A stretch of 64,000 nt of DNA from Ensifer adhaerens (GTDB lineage Bacteria > Pseudomonadota > Alphaproteobacteria > Rhizobiales > Rhizobiaceae): the NCBI RefSeq assembly GCF_020035535.1, contig NZ_CP083350.1, positions 1,188,501-1,252,500 of the forward strand. Direction: 5' to 3'. The notes beneath the pieces were generated by a model. That model was not told the DNA's origin. It searched no databases and saw only the letters and a program-made list of their open reading frames with translations. Shown piece by piece: positions 55,072 to 64,000 of this stretch. The translations under genes and the position numbers were made by a program. Positions within the stretch are counted from its first letter, which is position 1; every line of letters starts with the position of its first letter.

Positions 55072-55100
55072 CCGTCCGGACACTTGTGTCCGGGCGGTTT
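55072..55100 (+). terminator. Rho-independent-type terminator after the binding-protein gene
   Basis: CCGTCCGGACA and TGTCCGGGCGG pair with one G-U-type mismatch around a four-base loop, followed by TTT. It lies 27 bp after the stop codon of the binding-protein gene. Confidence 0.7.
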
Positions 55101-55120
55101 GCTATTTCAATCTGGATTGG

Positions 55121-55774
55121 TTGGTCGGATTCATCGAGTCAATTTATCCTCTCCGAAGTGCGCGAGAACAGCCGCATAAAACGGCACTGCGAATGGGTCG
55201 CCTGGCAACTATCAAAACACTCGCCGGCTTCGATTTCTCCTTCCAGCCCTCCCTCGATCGAGATCGGATCTTCACGCTTGCGCAACTGGGTTTCATCGAC
55301 CGACATGAAGCGGTGCATTTTCTCGGACCACCGGGAACCCGCAAAAGCCATCTCGCCGTGGCGCTCGGCGTCGAAGCCGTCAAAGCTGGCAAGAGCGTCT
55401 ACTTCTGGCCGCTGGCCGATCTCATTGCAGCGCTGTCCAGGGCCGAACGCGAGGGCCGGCTGCAAGAGCGCATCCGCTTCTTCTGCAGGCCAAGTCTGCC
55501 GATCGTCGATGAGATCGGCTATCTCCCGGTCATCGACGGCGGCGGCAATCTGTTCTTCCAACTCGTCAACGCCCGCTACGAGAGCGGAGCAATGATCCTG
55601 ACGTCAAATCGCGGCTTTGCAGAATGGGGCGATGTTTTTGGAGGCGCGGTGGTCGACACCGCGCTGCTCGACAGGCTTCTGCATCATGCCGTTGTCGTCC
55701 AGATCGAAGGATCAAGTTACAGTCTGCGCCAACATGCTGAACTGATGCCTGACACGTCCGTTCCAAAGCTTTGA
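55121..55774 (+). pseudogene. IS21-family IstB-like ATPase remnant
   Basis: The frame contains the IstB core: LATIKTLAGFDFSFQPSLDR, HFLGPPGTRKSHLAVALGVE, LPIVDEIGYLPVIDGGGNLF and MILTSNRGFAEWGDVF. The N-terminal domain is missing and there is no IstA gene nearby. The Walker A loop should be GPPGTGKS but reads GPPGTRKS, a Gly-to-Arg change that would impair ATP binding. Length is about 215 residues including non-homologous start codons, shorter than the usual 240-260. It is a dead fragment of an IS21-type element. Confidence 0.8.
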
Positions 55775-55929
55775 TTACGCCACCCTCCTTCCCCCCCGCC
55801 GCCACGTCCAAGAAGTCGGCCGCCCAAACATACCCAATTCTCCGTCCCGTCCACGTCGGCATAATCGGAGAATTTTACTTCGGCACTTTGGAGGTGCGGA
55901 CGAATACTTGGACTAACAGGAGATAGTTC

Positions 55930-56270
55930 ATGTATTCGTACGAAGACCGCAGGAGAGCCGTGCAGTTCTACATCGACGTCGGCAGACGCGTGAGGGCCAC
56001 GATCCGTCAGCTAGGCGATCCGACGAAGGATGCTCTCAAGTAATGGTGCCGTGAGTACGAACGCGGTCCCGGCTTGTCGGCAGGTTATGTTCGCACCAAA
56101 CAACGGTATTCGTATGAGCAGAAGCGGATTGCCGTCGAGCACTATTTGAGCCAGCCGTTGCATGGCATGGACCATCAAGGCGCTTGGCTACCCTTGTCGT
56201 GGAAAGCAGCGGCTTGGATCGACGAATATGAATCCGATGGGGCTCGCCGCGATCTGGATCGGCGGCGCAC
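55930..56270 (+). pseudogene. IS3-type transposase OrfA remnant
   Basis: After GGAGATAGTTC the frame reads MYSYEDRRRAVQFYIDVGRR and TIRQLGDPTKDALK. It is then cut by TAA at 56041 and resumes as WCREYERGPGLSAGYV and KQRYSYEQKRIAVEHYL. A shifted frame supplies IKALGYPCRG, and the first frame returns as AAWIDEYESD. This is the first ORF of an IS3-type element, with one nonsense codon and two shifts. The rest of the element is gone, replaced by the IclR gene on the other strand. Confidence 0.72.
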
Positions 56271-56273
56271 GGA

Positions 56274-57065
56274 TCAGATCTGTGCTTGCTCGTCGGACTT
56301 TGGTGAAGGTTCCCGCAGCGCTCGCTGCATGGGAGCAACAGCCGACCGCAGTATCTCGACCGTTTCCTGCTCCGGCCTCTGGACAAGCCGGTCGATCAAG
56401 CCAGCGGTGCCGATACTGTAAGCTACACCGACCATGGGGAGGGGCACCGGTACCGCGATTGCTCCCAACCCGTTTTCCATCTCGTTCCAACACGTTGCGT
56501 AGTCGCTCAACCGCACCTGTTCATATTCACGCTCAATGTCAGCGCGATCAATCTTGCTGCTTTCGGTCAGTTTGGGTAGAGGGCCACTCAAGGCCTTATC
56601 CACGATGTCCTTGGACTGAAAGGCTAAGATCGCCTTCGCAGAAGCCGCTACGTGTGGTGCCAACGTATGGCCAGGAACAACATATCCATGGAGCCCGTCA
56701 CCCGGCGCAGCCCACGCTACCGAAATGACCTTGTGGCCTACCAACCGGGTAAGAAAGCAGGTGTAAGACAGGCGGTTCGCCAGCTCATCCAATATTGGCT
56801 GTACTGCGATAGCCAGCCGTACGCTATTCGATCCAGCGTGAATAAGCCGAAGAAGCCGCTGTCCGAGTTGGTATTCCTTTTGCTTTCCGCCGCCGGCAAC
56901 GATCAAACCAGATTGCAGCAAATTTTGCATAAGGCGATGCGCGGTGCCGATAGGAAGGTCGCAGGTTTGAGAGATTTCCGAAACATTGCACGCTTGAGAG
57001 ACTGCAATGCTTTCCAGTATTCGGATATAACGCTCCAGAGGAGGGGTTGTCTCGACCGTTCCCAA
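56274..57065 (-). CDS. IclR family transcriptional regulator
   Basis: The 263-residue regulator has an N-terminal winged helix (LERYIRILESIAVSQACNVS, then CDLPIGTAHRLMQNLLQSGL) and the IclR effector domain with PHVAASAKAILAF and NEMENGLGAIAVPVP. The start is TTG at 57065, supported by AAGGAGAGAGGA directly upstream. IclR proteins usually control nearby catabolic operons. Here the neighbours are the XdhC gene and the molybdenum hydroxylase. Its 3' end abuts the decayed IS3 remnant. Confidence 0.88.
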   Translation of the reverse strand: MGTVETTPPLERYIRILESIAVSQACNVSEISQTCDLPIGTAHRLMQNLLQSGLIVAGGGKQKEYQLGQRLLRLIHAGSNSVRLAIAVQPILDELANRLSYTCFLTRLVGHKVISVAWAAPGDGLHGYVVPGHTLAPHVAASAKAILAFQSKDIVDKALSGPLPKLTESSKIDRADIEREYEQVRLSDYATCWNEMENGLGAIAVPVPLPMVGVAYSIGTAGLIDRLVQRPEQETVEILRSAVAPMQRALREPSPKSDEQAQI

Positions 57066-57362
57066 TCCTCTCTCCTTATTTTACGACCAGGGAAAGCCCC
57101 TATAATCAAACTCTTATCACGCGGCCTTTCTGAAAATCAAGAATTCTTATCGATAATCGAGTGTTGACGGACGCAGTTGGATTCTGCCCCGTATCTCACG
57201 CGAGGTCTGGCGGCCATGTATCCCATGTACGGCTCGTGCTGGTGCGTCGCTCTTTAACGCTCAGGAAGTTCCCGCCACGACAATATCGCCTGGAGGCCGC
57301 GACCTTCTCCGGCGTCCCGCTTACGATGAAGACGCCCTTTTGGTTCGGACCTATCGATTGCC

Positions 57363-58310
57363 TCAAGGCTCCGTTTCGCGCGCCTTCGCTATATCCGCAA
57401 GGACAGACAGCGCTAGGGAATGTGAATCGCGTGTTTTGCCGAAAATGCCGATAGGTGCCTTGATCCGTGCAATATCAGTTTCCTGGTACCCAAGTTCACG
57501 GAGAGCTTCTGATCGACGTTCATGCGTACGTTTGCTCCCAAGTGCGCCAATGTAAAATGGGCGCGCGTCTAGTGCAGACCGCAGCATCGGGATTTCCTTT
57601 TCGAGGTCATGGTGGAGAATCACCACCGCCGTGTCCTGATCGATCGCTGGAGTTTGGGGGGTCGGTGCACCGTCGTGGTGGACTTGATACCGAACTGCGG
57701 TGGCAACACGGGCGGCAACGGTGGTCTCGACAATTCCGCCGGAAAGCCAAATCCTTGGACGCGGTCGATACGCCCGTAAAAACCGGCCATCTTCCCAGCT
57801 TGACTGCCCGCTAAAGGGGTAGGTGCGCAGTGCTTGTTCGTCGGGATCGTAAAAAAGACAGGACCGCACCCGTCGTTCGATGTTCGCCAAGAGCGCACTA
57901 AGCGTCTCGACCTCCCGTAACACATGGATTGAAACCTCAATCCCCCCACCGCATGGCAGGACGATGTCGAAGAACTTAGAGCCGTCGCCAAGACGAAAAA
58001 AACGATCCGCGCCGCTTTTTAGCGCTTCACGCGCTTCCGCTGCAATCGCCGCCTCGGTGCAGCCCCCCGAGACGAAACCACAGTAAAGAGAATCTTCGCG
58101 TACTGCCATTTGCGCGCCTAAAGCCCTCGGCGCGCCGCCACGAGTTTCCACTAATGTAACAAGGCAGCAGCCGAGGCCGCTCCCCCAAGCGTCTACCGCA
58201 AACTTCAATACTTCGATCTCATCGTCAGTCACAAGGCCCATTCTGGGGGCCGTGATACCGGAGTTTTGTAGTTCTGTCGGGCGATCTGACTTTTGGGCAA
58301 ATTCATCCAT
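57363..58310 (-). CDS. XdhC family molybdenum-enzyme maturation protein
   Basis: The 315-residue protein has the N-terminal XdhC/CoxI domain (GLGCCLVTLVETRGGAPRAL, LYCGFVSGGCTEAAIAAEA) and a C-terminal Rossmann-like domain (TAVVILHHDLEKEIPMLRSA, YIGALGSKRTHERR, IKAPIGIFGKTRDSHSLALS). XdhC proteins bind and sulfurate molybdenum cofactor and insert it into xanthine-dehydrogenase-family enzymes. The molybdenum hydroxylase at 59581-63613 is the obvious client. Start 58310 is uncertain; ATG 58241 (MGLVTDDEIEV) is also possible and no strong ribosome-binding site was seen for either. Confidence 0.88.
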   Translation of the reverse strand: MDEFAQKSDRPTELQNSGITAPRMGLVTDDEIEVLKFAVDAWGSGLGCCLVTLVETRGGAPRALGAQMAVREDSLYCGFVSGGCTEAAIAAEAREALKSGADRFFRLGDGSKFFDIVLPCGGGIEVSIHVLREVETLSALLANIERRVRSCLFYDPDEQALRTYPFSGQSSWEDGRFLRAYRPRPRIWLSGGIVETTVAARVATAVRYQVHHDGAPTPQTPAIDQDTAVVILHHDLEKEIPMLRSALDARPFYIGALGSKRTHERRSEALRELGYQETDIARIKAPIGIFGKTRDSHSLALSVLADIAKARETEP

Positions 58311-58793
58311 GGTTCGACTTGCATTGTGTTGAACTGAAAAGCGGCAACTCAGTCATAGGATCGTTAATCGTGGCGAAATTTACCCAACTTATGTGCGCAC
58401 GATATCACTCGCGCTTGAACGGAAAAATTGGATTTGCCCGAAAGCGCTTAAAAGCGCCTCCCTTAGCGGGCGCTTGGGCAACAGACGCCTATCCAAGCTT
58501 CAACAATTTTACTCCCAACTCATATCCAAGTCCGCTTCAGATTCCGTGTAGCTCCCGTACAGATTTGAACGACCCTTCTGCAGATTTGTGGGTTTCAAAA
58601 CGAATTGGAACGTCCGACATGTTCCCTCCACTAGGGAAACAATGAATGACCCAACACTCCAATCTCCAGCAATTTGTAGGCGCAAGATTCCTTATTGAAC
58701 CTCTCGTCACCGATATGAAGGAATTCACGGGGAGGAGGATTACGATGCGAGCGACAGCAGGGCTGGGCAAAAGGCGCGGCTACGGAGGGACTA
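58311..58793. other. intergenic region between divergent xdhC-like and AraC genes
   Basis: The two flanking genes diverge from this 480-bp gap. No gene, clear inverted repeat or RNA was recognised. It should contain promoters for both genes; an A+T-richer section lies around 58320-58420. Confidence 0.35.
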
Positions 58794-59399
58794 ATGGCCA
58801 AGTGTCCCGCTGATCTATCCGGCGAGCTTCTAGAACACTACGGTCTAATCGATCTTGCAATTTCGGATGAGGTATCTCGCCTGGTGATAGATGCGATCAA
58901 CCGTGTCGAACTCGATGAGACAACGGCCATCGACTTGATCAAAAAGGCTGCGGCCCTCTTGCGATCCCCAGTGCATTCCGTTCAGCCAAGGCCCGAGCGT
59001 GTAGAGCGCAGTGGCTTAGCCCCCTGGCAGATCAATCATCTTAAGCAATACATCGAACAAAACCTTACTATGCCCATGACGCGCGCCGACCTTGCCCAAG
59101 TCGTTAGATTGAGCACGAGCTATTTTTCTGTAGCTTTCAGAGTGAGCTTTGGAACGTCACCACACAATTTCCTCATGCGGAGACGCGTCGAGCGTGCCAA
59201 GCAAAGGCTATCAGAAACGGACGCACCCTTGAGCGAAATTGCGTTGGATTGTGGACTTGCTGATCAAGCGCACCTGTCCCGGGTATTTCGTCGTGCGACC
59301 GGCACGACCCCCAGCCGCTGGCGTCGATTTAACAGGCGGTTCGAAAATGAACGTGACAATCTGAAGCGCTACCCTGAAAAAGCGGCTGCCAGAGTGTAG
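58794..59399 (+). CDS. AraC family transcriptional regulator (short)
   Basis: The 201-residue protein consists mainly of a C-terminal AraC DNA-binding domain (about residues 85-185). The two helix-turn-helix units are TRADLAQVVRLSTSYFSVAF and PLSEIALDCGLADQAHLSRV, followed by FRRATGTTPSRWRR. The N-terminal 80 residues (LSGELLEHYGLIDLAISDEV) are not a standard sugar-binding domain. It is upstream of and co-oriented with the molybdenum hydroxylase operon, 181 bp before it, and is a likely activator. No clear operator was seen. Confidence 0.87.
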   Translation: MAKCPADLSGELLEHYGLIDLAISDEVSRLVIDAINRVELDETTAIDLIKKAAALLRSPVHSVQPRPERVERSGLAPWQINHLKQYIEQNLTMPMTRADLAQVVRLSTSYFSVAFRVSFGTSPHNFLMRRRVERAKQRLSETDAPLSEIALDCGLADQAHLSRVFRRATGTTPSRWRRFNRRFENERDNLKRYPEKAAARV

Positions 59400-59580
59400 T
59401 CAAATGGTAGCCGCTTCCTCTGCAAAAAAAAGGTCCCGAGCGCAACTGAGATCCGCAGGGAACCGTGAGGAATGCTGCCAGCATTTTTCAGTGCTTTGAT
59501 CCAAACGAAGTTCGTTCGATCAAGACCGCACCAAAGCTCTCACTACAGTGAGAGGTCATTTGTTAATTTCGGAAGTCGAG

Positions 59581-60873
59581 ATGTCATCAAACCGAAAAAG
59601 CCTCCGTGCGGCATTATTCGCAACGACGATCGCTGCTCTTGGCGGTATCGCTGTTGCATTCTGGTATGCTTATGAACCGGCTATCGACAAAATTTCTCGA
59701 CCGGACCGCGAGAGCTTTAGCCCCGACGCGATCCGGCGCGGAGAGCAACTGGCTACTGTCGGCGACTGTATCGTCTGTCATACGTCGGAAGGTGGCCAAC
59801 CCTTTGCAGGGGCCAGGCCACTTCCGACGCCCTTCGGAACGCTCTATTCCACGAATATAACGCCCGACGAGGATTCCGGGATCGGAACTTGGTCTGAGCC
59901 GGCGTTCATCCGGGCAATGAAGCAGGGCGTGCGTCGCGACGGCAGCCACCTTTATCCAGCTCTGCCCTATGAACATTTCACTCATGTCCGGGACGAAGAC
60001 TTGAAAGACGTGTACGCATTTTTGATGACCCGTCAGCCGGTCATGCAACAAGCCCCAGACAACGATTTGTTGCCAGGACTGGGATTTAGGCCGCTTTTAG
60101 CGGGCTGGAAAATGTTGTTTCTCGATCAGGCGAACTTTGAGCCTATCGCCTCGCAAACAGATGAATGGAACCGTGGCAAATATCTCGTCGACGGGCTGGC
60201 GCACTGTGGAGGCTGTCATACTCCCCGCAACATTGCTGGCGGGGAGAAGTCAGGCAGCGAGTTTGCTGGCGGCATGGCAGAAGGCTGGATTGCTCCTGCG
60301 CTTGATTCCAGCAACCCTTCAGCGGCTACGTGGTCTGAGGAATCGCTATTCGACTACCTCAAGACGGGCTTCGATCAGATGCATGGTGTTGCAGCCGGGC
60401 CGATGGGCCCAGTGTCAGAGGGTCTGTCGAACTTGGCCGACTCCGATGTGAGCGCAATCGCTACCTACATCTCTTCGATCATGAAAGACGATGGCACAGA
60501 AGCGGTCAAGGAGCCAGCGGACCCAATCGACAATGCGCAGAGAGCGGCCAACGATTTCCCAGAAGGTGCGCAAATCTTCCAAGGCGCATGCGCGAGTTGC
60601 CATGAGTCTGGTTCCCCGATGCTACATCAAGGTCGGCCGCCGCTTTCCCACCTGACATCGGTCAAGACGGGCGATCCCACAAATGCGGTCGCCGCTGTGT
60701 TGCAGGGGGTTGCGGCCCTTCCGGGGAAGGGGGCGTTCATGCCTGCCTTTGGGAGGAATATGAGCGACAAGGACCTTGCACAGGTGCTTGGCTACGTACG
60801 CGCTCGGTTCACACATCAAACTGAGTGGAAAAATCTCGAAGAAATCGTGGCGTCAAGTCGATCCAAGGAATAA
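59581..60873 (+). CDS. tri-haem cytochrome c subunit of a periplasmic dehydrogenase
   Basis: The 430-residue protein has an N-terminal membrane or signal segment (RAALFATTIAALGGIAVAFW). Three c-type haem motifs are present: CIVCH near residue 63, CGGCH near 209 and CASCH near 337. Domain order and spacing match the cytochrome subunits of membrane-bound alcohol/aldehyde dehydrogenases and of IorAB-type molybdenum hydroxylases. It would pass electrons from the 2Fe-2S/Mo subunits to the quinone pool or oxidase. ATG 59581 is used because it starts the family-like MSSNRKSLRA. The small subunit gene follows three bases after the stop. Confidence 0.9.
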   Translation: MSSNRKSLRAALFATTIAALGGIAVAFWYAYEPAIDKISRPDRESFSPDAIRRGEQLATVGDCIVCHTSEGGQPFAGARPLPTPFGTLYSTNITPDEDSGIGTWSEPAFIRAMKQGVRRDGSHLYPALPYEHFTHVRDEDLKDVYAFLMTRQPVMQQAPDNDLLPGLGFRPLLAGWKMLFLDQANFEPIASQTDEWNRGKYLVDGLAHCGGCHTPRNIAGGEKSGSEFAGGMAEGWIAPALDSSNPSAATWSEESLFDYLKTGFDQMHGVAAGPMGPVSEGLSNLADSDVSAIATYISSIMKDDGTEAVKEPADPIDNAQRAANDFPEGAQIFQGACASCHESGSPMLHQGRPPLSHLTSVKTGDPTNAVAAVLQGVAALPGKGAFMPAFGRNMSDKDLAQVLGYVRARFTHQTEWKNLEEIVASSRSKE

Positions 60874-60876
60874 CCC

Positions 60877-61359
60877 ATGACCATAAAACTGAACATCAAC
60901 GGAGACCAATATCCCGTTGACGCCGATCCCAGTACGCCATTGCTCTACGTTCTGCGTGATGAGCTGGAACTTAATGGCGCGAAGTACGGCTGCGGATTGG
61001 GACAGTGCGGAGCTTGCACCGTCATTGTAGATGGCAATCCCATCTTTTCCTGCTTGACGCCAATCCGGGTCATCGCTGATCGCGCTGTAACTACAATCGA
61101 AGGTCTAGGCACTGCAGACAAGCCTGGTCCAGTTCAATTGGCCTTTCAGGAAGAGCAAGCTGTGCAATGCGGCTACTGCATTGCGGGGATGATTATGCGA
61201 GCGCAAGCCCTTCTGGACAACAACCCGTCGCCGACCGATGAAGAAATACGGGTCCACATGCAACCTAACCTTTGTCGATGCGGTACACACGCTCGTATTT
61301 TGCGAGCCGTGCGCAGAGCTAGCGACGCGATCATCGCGGCGACCGGAGCCTCGAAATAA
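60877..61359 (+). CDS. 2Fe-2S small subunit of a molybdenum hydroxylase
   Basis: The 160-residue protein has the plant-type cluster motif C39-x4-C44-x2-C47 with C59 (YGCGLGQCGACTV, IFSC). The second cluster uses C98-x2-C101 (QCGYCIAG) and C133-x-C135 (LCRCGTH). This is the IorA/NicA/CoxS-type electron-transfer subunit. It links the molybdenum centre of the next gene product to the cytochrome c. No signal peptide is present; it is probably exported as a complex with the Tat-targeted large subunit. Confidence 0.94.
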   Translation: MTIKLNINGDQYPVDADPSTPLLYVLRDELELNGAKYGCGLGQCGACTVIVDGNPIFSCLTPIRVIADRAVTTIEGLGTADKPGPVQLAFQEEQAVQCGYCIAGMIMRAQALLDNNPSPTDEEIRVHMQPNLCRCGTHARILRAVRRASDAIIAATGASK

Positions 61360-61360
61360 T

Positions 61361-63613
61361 ATGACACAAGACCGATTGCTATCCAGGCGTTCCTTCCTCG
61401 CTTCAAGCGGCATCGCGGTGGCATTTGCCCTAGCCGGACCCGCGCTAGCGCAGCATGCTGGTGGAGGTGAAGGTGGCGCTGGTCCCGCGGTCGTGGCTCC
61501 CGAACTGCTGGGTAGCCTTAAGTCGTGGCCTCACCTCGACGCTTGGATTCAGATCGACGCCGTTGGCCACGCGACTGTTTTCACCGGGAAGGCTGAGCTT
61601 GGCCAAGGAATCAAGACTGCCTTGCTTCAAGTGGCCGCGGAAGAGCTGGATCTCGAGCCCGGGAAAGTGACTGTAGTTACCGTCGATACGGATCTGACCC
61701 CCGACGAGGGCCTCACCGCGGGGAGCCACTCTATGCAAGACAGCGGCACAGCGATCCGAAATGCCGCTGCCAACGTCCGGATGCTTCTGATACAGAACGC
61801 CGCTGCTAGGCTGAATGTATCCGTAGATCACTTGGAGACTCAAGGGGACGGTACTATCAGGGCCGCCGACGGCCGATCCCTGTCGTACGCGGAAATTGCC
61901 AGCTCGCTTGCTCTGCATGTCAAAGCGATCCCCAACGCGCCATTGAGGCAAACCGAGCACTTCCGCACCATGGGACGGAGTATACCGCGCCTGGATATCC
62001 CGGCCAAAACGACCGGAGGTCAGGCTTTTATCCACGATATGAGGTTGCCGGGGATGCTGCATGCGCGGGTTGTTCGCGGTCCAAGTGAAGGCACTCGTCT
62101 AAAATTGCCAGAGCGCTCGGAAATCGAGGCCATGCCCGGACTAGTGAAATTCGTACAGCATGGTAGCTTTCAGGCGGTACTTGCAAACAAGGAATGGGAC
62201 GCTATTCGTCTGATGCGAAAGCTTCAGGCATCGCCATTCGAGTTGGCACGAGCGGAATTTCCGACAGGTTCCGTAGAGGAAACGCTAAAAAGCTTGCCCG
62301 CAAAAGATATCGTTATCTTGGATGTTCATAAGCCAGCTGCTGACCCAGTGGAAACGGTTGCCGCGAAATACTCCCGGCACTGGATAAGCCATGGTTCGAT
62401 CGGTCCGTCTTGTGCGTTGGCCTGGCTTAGAGGCGACATTTTAACGATATGGACGCATAGTCAGGGAACATTTGACGTGCGTCGCGTCGCCGCCGACTTG
62501 CTAAGGTACCCCATAGAAAAAATCCGAGCGATCCATGTCGAAGGATCCGGTTGCTATGGGCAGAACGGTGCAGACGACGTCGCAGCCGAAGCGGCGCTGA
62601 TCGCAATGTCCGTGCCTGGCCGCCCTATTCGCTTGCAATGGATGCGCGAGCAGGAGTTTGGCTGGGAGCCATTGGGCCCCGGCATGATTACTGAAGTGCA
62701 AGCCGGTCTCGACGCTAGTAAGAGAATCGTGACTTGGAAATACGAGGTTTGGAGCAACCCGCACAATAACCGTCCCGTCAACGCCGGAGGCGTTTTGGTC
62801 GGTAGTGAGGTAGTGCCTGCGTTCCCTGTGCCGGTGGGTAAGCCCATTCCAATGCCCGAGGGCGACGGAAGTCGAAACTCTAATCCCCTCTACGATCTGC
62901 CAAACATGAATGTACTGTATCACTTCATCAAAGATATGCCTGTCAGAGTTTCAGCTCTCCGCTCATTAGGAGCTCATCTCAACGTGTTTTCGATCGAAAG
63001 CATGTTTGATGAACTGGCACTCGTTGGTGACGTGGATCCGCTTGATCTGCGTCTAGCCCATATGTCCGATGAGCGGGCGAGGCGGGTAATGGAGAGCGCG
63101 ACTCAAGCATTCGGATGGCGGAGTCGAAAGAAAGAGACCCCCATGCATGGCTTCGGGATGGCTTTCGCTCGTTACAAGAATATCGGTGCCTACTTCGCGG
63201 TATGCCTTGAAGTTAAGGTGGAACAAAACACAGGTCAGATCAGTGTTGTGCGAGCGGAGGCGTCAATTGACTGCGGCGAGCCGGTCAGCCCGGACGGGAT
63301 CCGCAATCAGGTCGAAGGCGCAATTATCCAATCGCTTAGCTGGTGTACAAGAGAAGCTGTTGGTCGGACCCCTTCATTACGCACCACGTTCGACTGGAGT
63401 GGGTACCCCATACTCCGCTTCCTTGATATCCCAGGAAACATAAACGTCTCCATCGAACCGCAGCCGGGGGCCCCGTTCCTAGGGGTTGCTGAGTGTGGGC
63501 AGGGACCCACGTCGGCAGCTCTCGCCAACGCAGTCGCGGATGCGACTGGGGTTCGCTTCAGGGATATGCCGATAACGCCGGCAACTGTACGGGCGGCCGT
63601 TGTGAATCTCTAG
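61361..63613 (+). CDS. molybdopterin-dependent large subunit of an aldehyde/N-heteroaromatic dehydrogenase
   Basis: The 750-residue protein begins with a twin-arginine signal (LLSRRSFLASSGIAVAFALA) ending near ALAQ. Molybdenum-binding regions follow: FTGKAELGQGIKTALLQVAA, EGSGCYGQNGADDVAAEAAL and APFLGVAECGQGPTSAALAN (C-terminal, with the Glu-Cys-Gly-Gln motif). It resembles IorB (isoquinoline 1-oxidoreductase), NicB and the large subunits of acetic-acid-bacteria aldehyde dehydrogenases. The substrate cannot be chosen from sequence. It ends the operon cytochrome-small-large and lies near XdhC, IclR and AraC genes that complete the set. Confidence 0.92.
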   Translation: MTQDRLLSRRSFLASSGIAVAFALAGPALAQHAGGGEGGAGPAVVAPELLGSLKSWPHLDAWIQIDAVGHATVFTGKAELGQGIKTALLQVAAEELDLEPGKVTVVTVDTDLTPDEGLTAGSHSMQDSGTAIRNAAANVRMLLIQNAAARLNVSVDHLETQGDGTIRAADGRSLSYAEIASSLALHVKAIPNAPLRQTEHFRTMGRSIPRLDIPAKTTGGQAFIHDMRLPGMLHARVVRGPSEGTRLKLPERSEIEAMPGLVKFVQHGSFQAVLANKEWDAIRLMRKLQASPFELARAEFPTGSVEETLKSLPAKDIVILDVHKPAADPVETVAAKYSRHWISHGSIGPSCALAWLRGDILTIWTHSQGTFDVRRVAADLLRYPIEKIRAIHVEGSGCYGQNGADDVAAEAALIAMSVPGRPIRLQWMREQEFGWEPLGPGMITEVQAGLDASKRIVTWKYEVWSNPHNNRPVNAGGVLVGSEVVPAFPVPVGKPIPMPEGDGSRNSNPLYDLPNMNVLYHFIKDMPVRVSALRSLGAHLNVFSIESMFDELALVGDVDPLDLRLAHMSDERARRVMESATQAFGWRSRKKETPMHGFGMAFARYKNIGAYFAVCLEVKVEQNTGQISVVRAEASIDCGEPVSPDGIRNQVEGAIIQSLSWCTREAVGRTPSLRTTFDWSGYPILRFLDIPGNINVSIEPQPGAPFLGVAECGQGPTSAALANAVADATGVRFRDMPITPATVRAAVVNL

Positions 63614-64000
63614 CAAATCGATGCCGGCAACTTTGGAGCCGAACGAATAGCGGATACGAAGACGCGAACCTTTGGCAATACATTTTTGGGCGGTCGGCGA
63701 GACGGCCCAAATTCCGATCTCTTCGGGAGACGCATGCACTCTTGGCGCAGCCGCCCTGCTTATCGATCACCTGCTACGGTCCACTCCGACAATAAGTGCC
63801 TGGGTGAACGTACTCGCGCACGACTTTGCTGTTCGTTTCCCACGATGGCGAGCGCGAGCGGCAGAAAGCTCTCCTTCCGAGGTGACGGAGGGATCGTTTG
63901 GTTCAGTAGCCGTACGCCCAGGTCGGCTTATAACGACGCGGCGTCCCGCCACGACAATGCCTCCTGAGAATGCATCCCAACAACGTAAGCAACGTCATCA
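63614..64000. other. no supported gene at the right edge
   Basis: The last 387 bp contain only short unsupported frames on both strands. The text SPEEIGIWAVSPTAQKCIAKG on the minus strand looks protein-like but belongs to no family I recognise. A gene may begin beyond the edge. Confidence 0.35.

Noticed and set aside
57066..57362. Small plus-strand frames between the IclR and XdhC genes
   Set aside because: No family features; the gap is most simply the promoter region of the IclR gene and the 3' flank of the XdhC gene.

Overview
The window looks like a piece of an alphaproteobacterial genome of the Rhizobiaceae type (Rhizobium, Agrobacterium, Sinorhizobium and relatives). Supporting this are the moc-like Rieske/di-iron cluster, the Smo/Mtl-type polyol ABC transporter, the FecI/FecR/TonB siderophore island, rhizobial-style LysR/ROK/LacI/IclR regulators, moderately high GC with many GTG/TTG starts, and several decayed insertion sequences. 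No replication or tRNA genes are visible. The patchwork of catabolic, transport and IS-derived segments suits a megaplasmid, a chromid or a variable chromosomal region; that is inference.

Layout. 0-5.6 kb: the 3' end of panB, a flavin monooxygenase, two LysR regulators, and an Old Yellow Enzyme/alpha-beta hydrolase pair closed by a terminator. 5.7-9.9 kb: a low-density zone with a degraded ISL3-type transposase, one orphan 461-residue protein, a fragment of a small conserved protein and scattered decay. 9.9-26.4 kb: a type I secretion locus with a lipoprotein, a 3,267-residue secreted repeat protein carrying an N-terminal HExxH domain, its ABC exporter and adaptor, then a YjfL (DUF350)/YjfM (DUF1190)/YjfC (glutathionylspermidine-synthase-like ATP-grasp) cassette. 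At 26.6-27.0 kb is the frameshifted tail of a second protein of the same type. This locus is the best candidate for an undescribed system.

27.2-39.3 kb: a siderophore island. ECF sigma factor, FecR anti-sigma and a signalling TonB receptor are followed by binding protein, siderophore-interacting reductase, two FecCD permeases, an ATPase and an ABC-exporter-like protein. It is broken twice: an IS407-group element (1,271 bp, ATGC target duplication) splits the receptor, and a one-base insertion shifts the frame of the last gene.

39.4-45.7 kb (minus strand): a seven-gene operon, mocD-mocE-monooxygenase-PanB-like-mocF-purU-folD. It reads as an oxidative demethylation system with its own folate-linked one-carbon disposal. 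46.1-55.1 kb: a polyol uptake and oxidation regulon (ROK repressor, polyol dehydrogenase, two permeases, ATPase, LacI repressor, binding protein). An identical 14-bp palindrome-like site lies before both the dehydrogenase and the binding-protein gene, linking the two halves. 55.1-56.3 kb: decayed IstB and IS3-type OrfA remnants. 56.3-63.6 kb: an IclR regulator, an XdhC-type maturation protein, an AraC regulator and a three-subunit periplasmic molybdenum hydroxylase (cytochrome c, 2Fe-2S and molybdopterin subunits). The last ~390 bp hold no gene I can support.
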